This document shows, piece after piece, positions 62,701 through 64,000 of a stretch of 64,000 nucleotides of DNA. This DNA comes from Caenorhabditis elegans (lineage: Eukaryota; Nematoda; Chromadorea; Rhabditida; Rhabditidae), in assembly GCF_000002985.6 (NCBI RefSeq), contig NC_003283.11:12648001-12712000 (forward strand). The letters run 5' to 3'. The notes under the pieces are model-generated. The model was not told the DNA's origin. It searched no databases and was given only the letters and a program-made list of their open reading frames with translations. The position numbers and the translations under genes are program-made. The number at the start of each line of letters is the position of its first letter. Positions within the stretch are counted from its first letter, which is position 1.

Positions 62701-63336
62701 TAAATTTAGGAATTTATTGAGAAAGATCCGAATTCACATTTGATTACTTATACGAGAGTCTTTTTTCATCGCATCATCCGTAAATTTTCTTTGATATAGC
62801 TTCATATAAGATAAATATATAACAATACAATATTGAGCATGATTGAACAACTTAAAAGACGCAACTTAAAACGTTTTAGCCACGAAAAAGCATGTGTTGT
62901 TGCCTCAACGGTGATGTGCATCAATCCTTTCTCAGTTTGGAGAGCTCACCGAGCTCAGAAGGACGGTACAAAAACGATGAAGTTAGGCAAAATTAAAAAA
63001 TCATTTGATTGAAAACAATGAAGAGTCTTGCATTTTCAGCGAAATTTCATTAGAATTACTCAGCCAGTTCCATAAGGCAACTGAATTAGGGGAGCATCTT
63101 GAAATACATTTCATAGTTTGTAATAGTCTGAACCAAACTGGCGTCAAAACTTTCAATTGAGTAATGTTTCTAATGTTTCGAACAATCTGAGAAAAAAAAC
63201 TGATTTTTTTATCTAACTGACTCATTTTAGTTGAATTTTTTGAAACAAAATTTTATATAGAAGAAACATGAATATATTACCTTTAGTGAAATATAATTAA
63301 AGATTTCATTCGACTGACCCATATCAGGGAAAATAA
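62701..63336. other. Intergenic, convergent 3' ends
   Basis: 636 bp between the stop of the F-box gene (plus) and the stop of the cysteine-rich gene (minus). AT-rich; no RNA gene, exon or repeat with two ends seen. Confidence 0.5.
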
Positions 63337-64000
63337 TCATGATTTAACAATTTTCGAGCAATTCCATTTGCTCGTATTCATCACAGAAGGGAGCAGTTTG
63401 AGTGCACAACCCCACCATTTTGCACTAACATGCTGGTTCACAACCTTCTTACATATCCCATCACAGTATGTGAGTGTAATTGCAGCTTTTGCAACTCCAT
63501 ATGTTTTCTGAAGACATGTCTCCTGTTTGGCTGCAGCTGGTTGTGTATTCGTCTTTTTGCAATCGTTAAGGGTTGCCTTTATTTTCTTCACCAGTGCTGC
63601 AGTGAGTGTTTCAATTGGACCAATCAATTTTGTGACAACTGTATCAAGTGAATCAGGATTAAGACAATTGTTGGCTGAAAAGGTTACAGTTAGGATTTGA
63701 GAATTACTTCCAACATACCATTGCTGTAAAGAGAAAGTGCTTGAACAGCTTTGTTTCCTGAGTTATTTAATACACATTTTTTGCCTTCTGCGAGGACTGC
63801 TGTGCTGTTGTTTGGAGTTTTCCAAAACTGTGTCTCACAGCATTTTGCAATCTGAAAATAATTAGTTAGCTTTTGAGGAGACAAATGCGTTTTAAAGGAT
63901 TACTAAAAATTTGAATAGAATTGGAAACATGTTAGTTAAGATACAAAGTATACAACTCACCACTCCAAGTTCAGTAGATGTGTAGAATGTAACTCCTAAC
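63337..64000 (-). CDS. Cysteine-rich protein, probably secreted, 5' end outside window
   Basis: Three exons visible (minus): 64000-63961 (partial), 63851-63719 and 63674-63337, joined in phase, giving the C-terminal 169 residues. Ten cysteines are spread over the visible part (KCCETQF, GKKCVLN, NNCLNP, NDCKKT, ETCLQKT, YCDGICKK, WGCALK, WNCSK), with a possible N-glycosylation site (NNST). Ala, Lys and Thr are frequent and there is no membrane segment. The pattern suggests a disulfide-bonded extracellular protein of a nematode-specific family such as DUF19-type, but I cannot assign it. The signal peptide would lie beyond the window. Confidence 0.65.

Overview
The window looks like nuclear DNA of a Caenorhabditis nematode, almost certainly C. 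elegans. It is AT-rich, and its genes are split by many short introns with GTAAG/GTGAG donors and TTTCAG acceptors. Acceptor-like TTTCAG sites sit just upstream of several start codons, as expected for spliced-leader trans-splicing. Nematode-specific families (srx chemoreceptor, F-box plus FBA domain, saposin-like protein) are present. The spliced LIN-25/MED24 model is 1139 codons, which matches the length I remember for C. elegans LIN-25. A divergent G-alpha gene next to it fits gpa-9, and further along lie a his-74-like H3, a PARN and an IST1 gene. From memory, not checked, these belong to the chromosome V cosmid neighbourhood F56H9, W05B10, K10C8. Exon boundaries were read by hand from splice signals and checked for reading phase.

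Layout, 1-13.7 kb: 5' part of a G-alpha gene on the minus strand (1-1313); lin-25/MED24 on the plus strand (1957-10623), with a 2.5 kb foldback transposon in intron 5 and an antisense membrane-protein gene nested in intron 12; a CCCH zinc-finger gene (10738-11481, minus) convergent with lin-25; a variant histone H3 (11869-12326, minus); and a 95-residue saposin-like secreted protein (13304-13647, minus).

Layout, 13.7-42.3 kb: a tandem Ras-association (RA) domain protein (17310-21603, plus) and an intact seven-exon srx-type chemoreceptor (22907-24726, plus). Then comes about 17.5 kb in which I find only one certain gene, a tRNA-Val(TAC) at 35352-35423 (minus), plus palindromes, a small inverted-repeat element and one candidate first exon.

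Layout, 42.3-64 kb: a peptide-receptor-like GPCR with a signal peptide (42299-44364, plus) convergent with a PARN-type deadenylase (44541-47254, minus); a small one-TM protein (48350-48756, plus); an IST1/ESCRT-III-type gene with an internal alternative start (49874-56046, plus); a DCAF5-type WD40 protein (56389-59564, plus); an F-box/FBA protein (60678-62700, plus); and the 3' part of a cysteine-rich gene (63337-64000, minus).

The genes do not form one pathway. Themes are chromatin and transcription (MED24, histone H3, CCCH), RNA 3'-end trimming (PARN), ubiquitin-ligase adaptors (DCAF5, F-box) and sensory or peptide signalling (G-alpha, srx, GPCR). The most unusual items are the foldback element with near-identical 975 bp arms, each carrying a tRNA-like Pol III unit; the G-alpha gene whose frame closes only with two GC-AG introns; the H3 variant with an altered K27-Y41 tail segment; and the nested gene with a leader separated by an in-frame stop.
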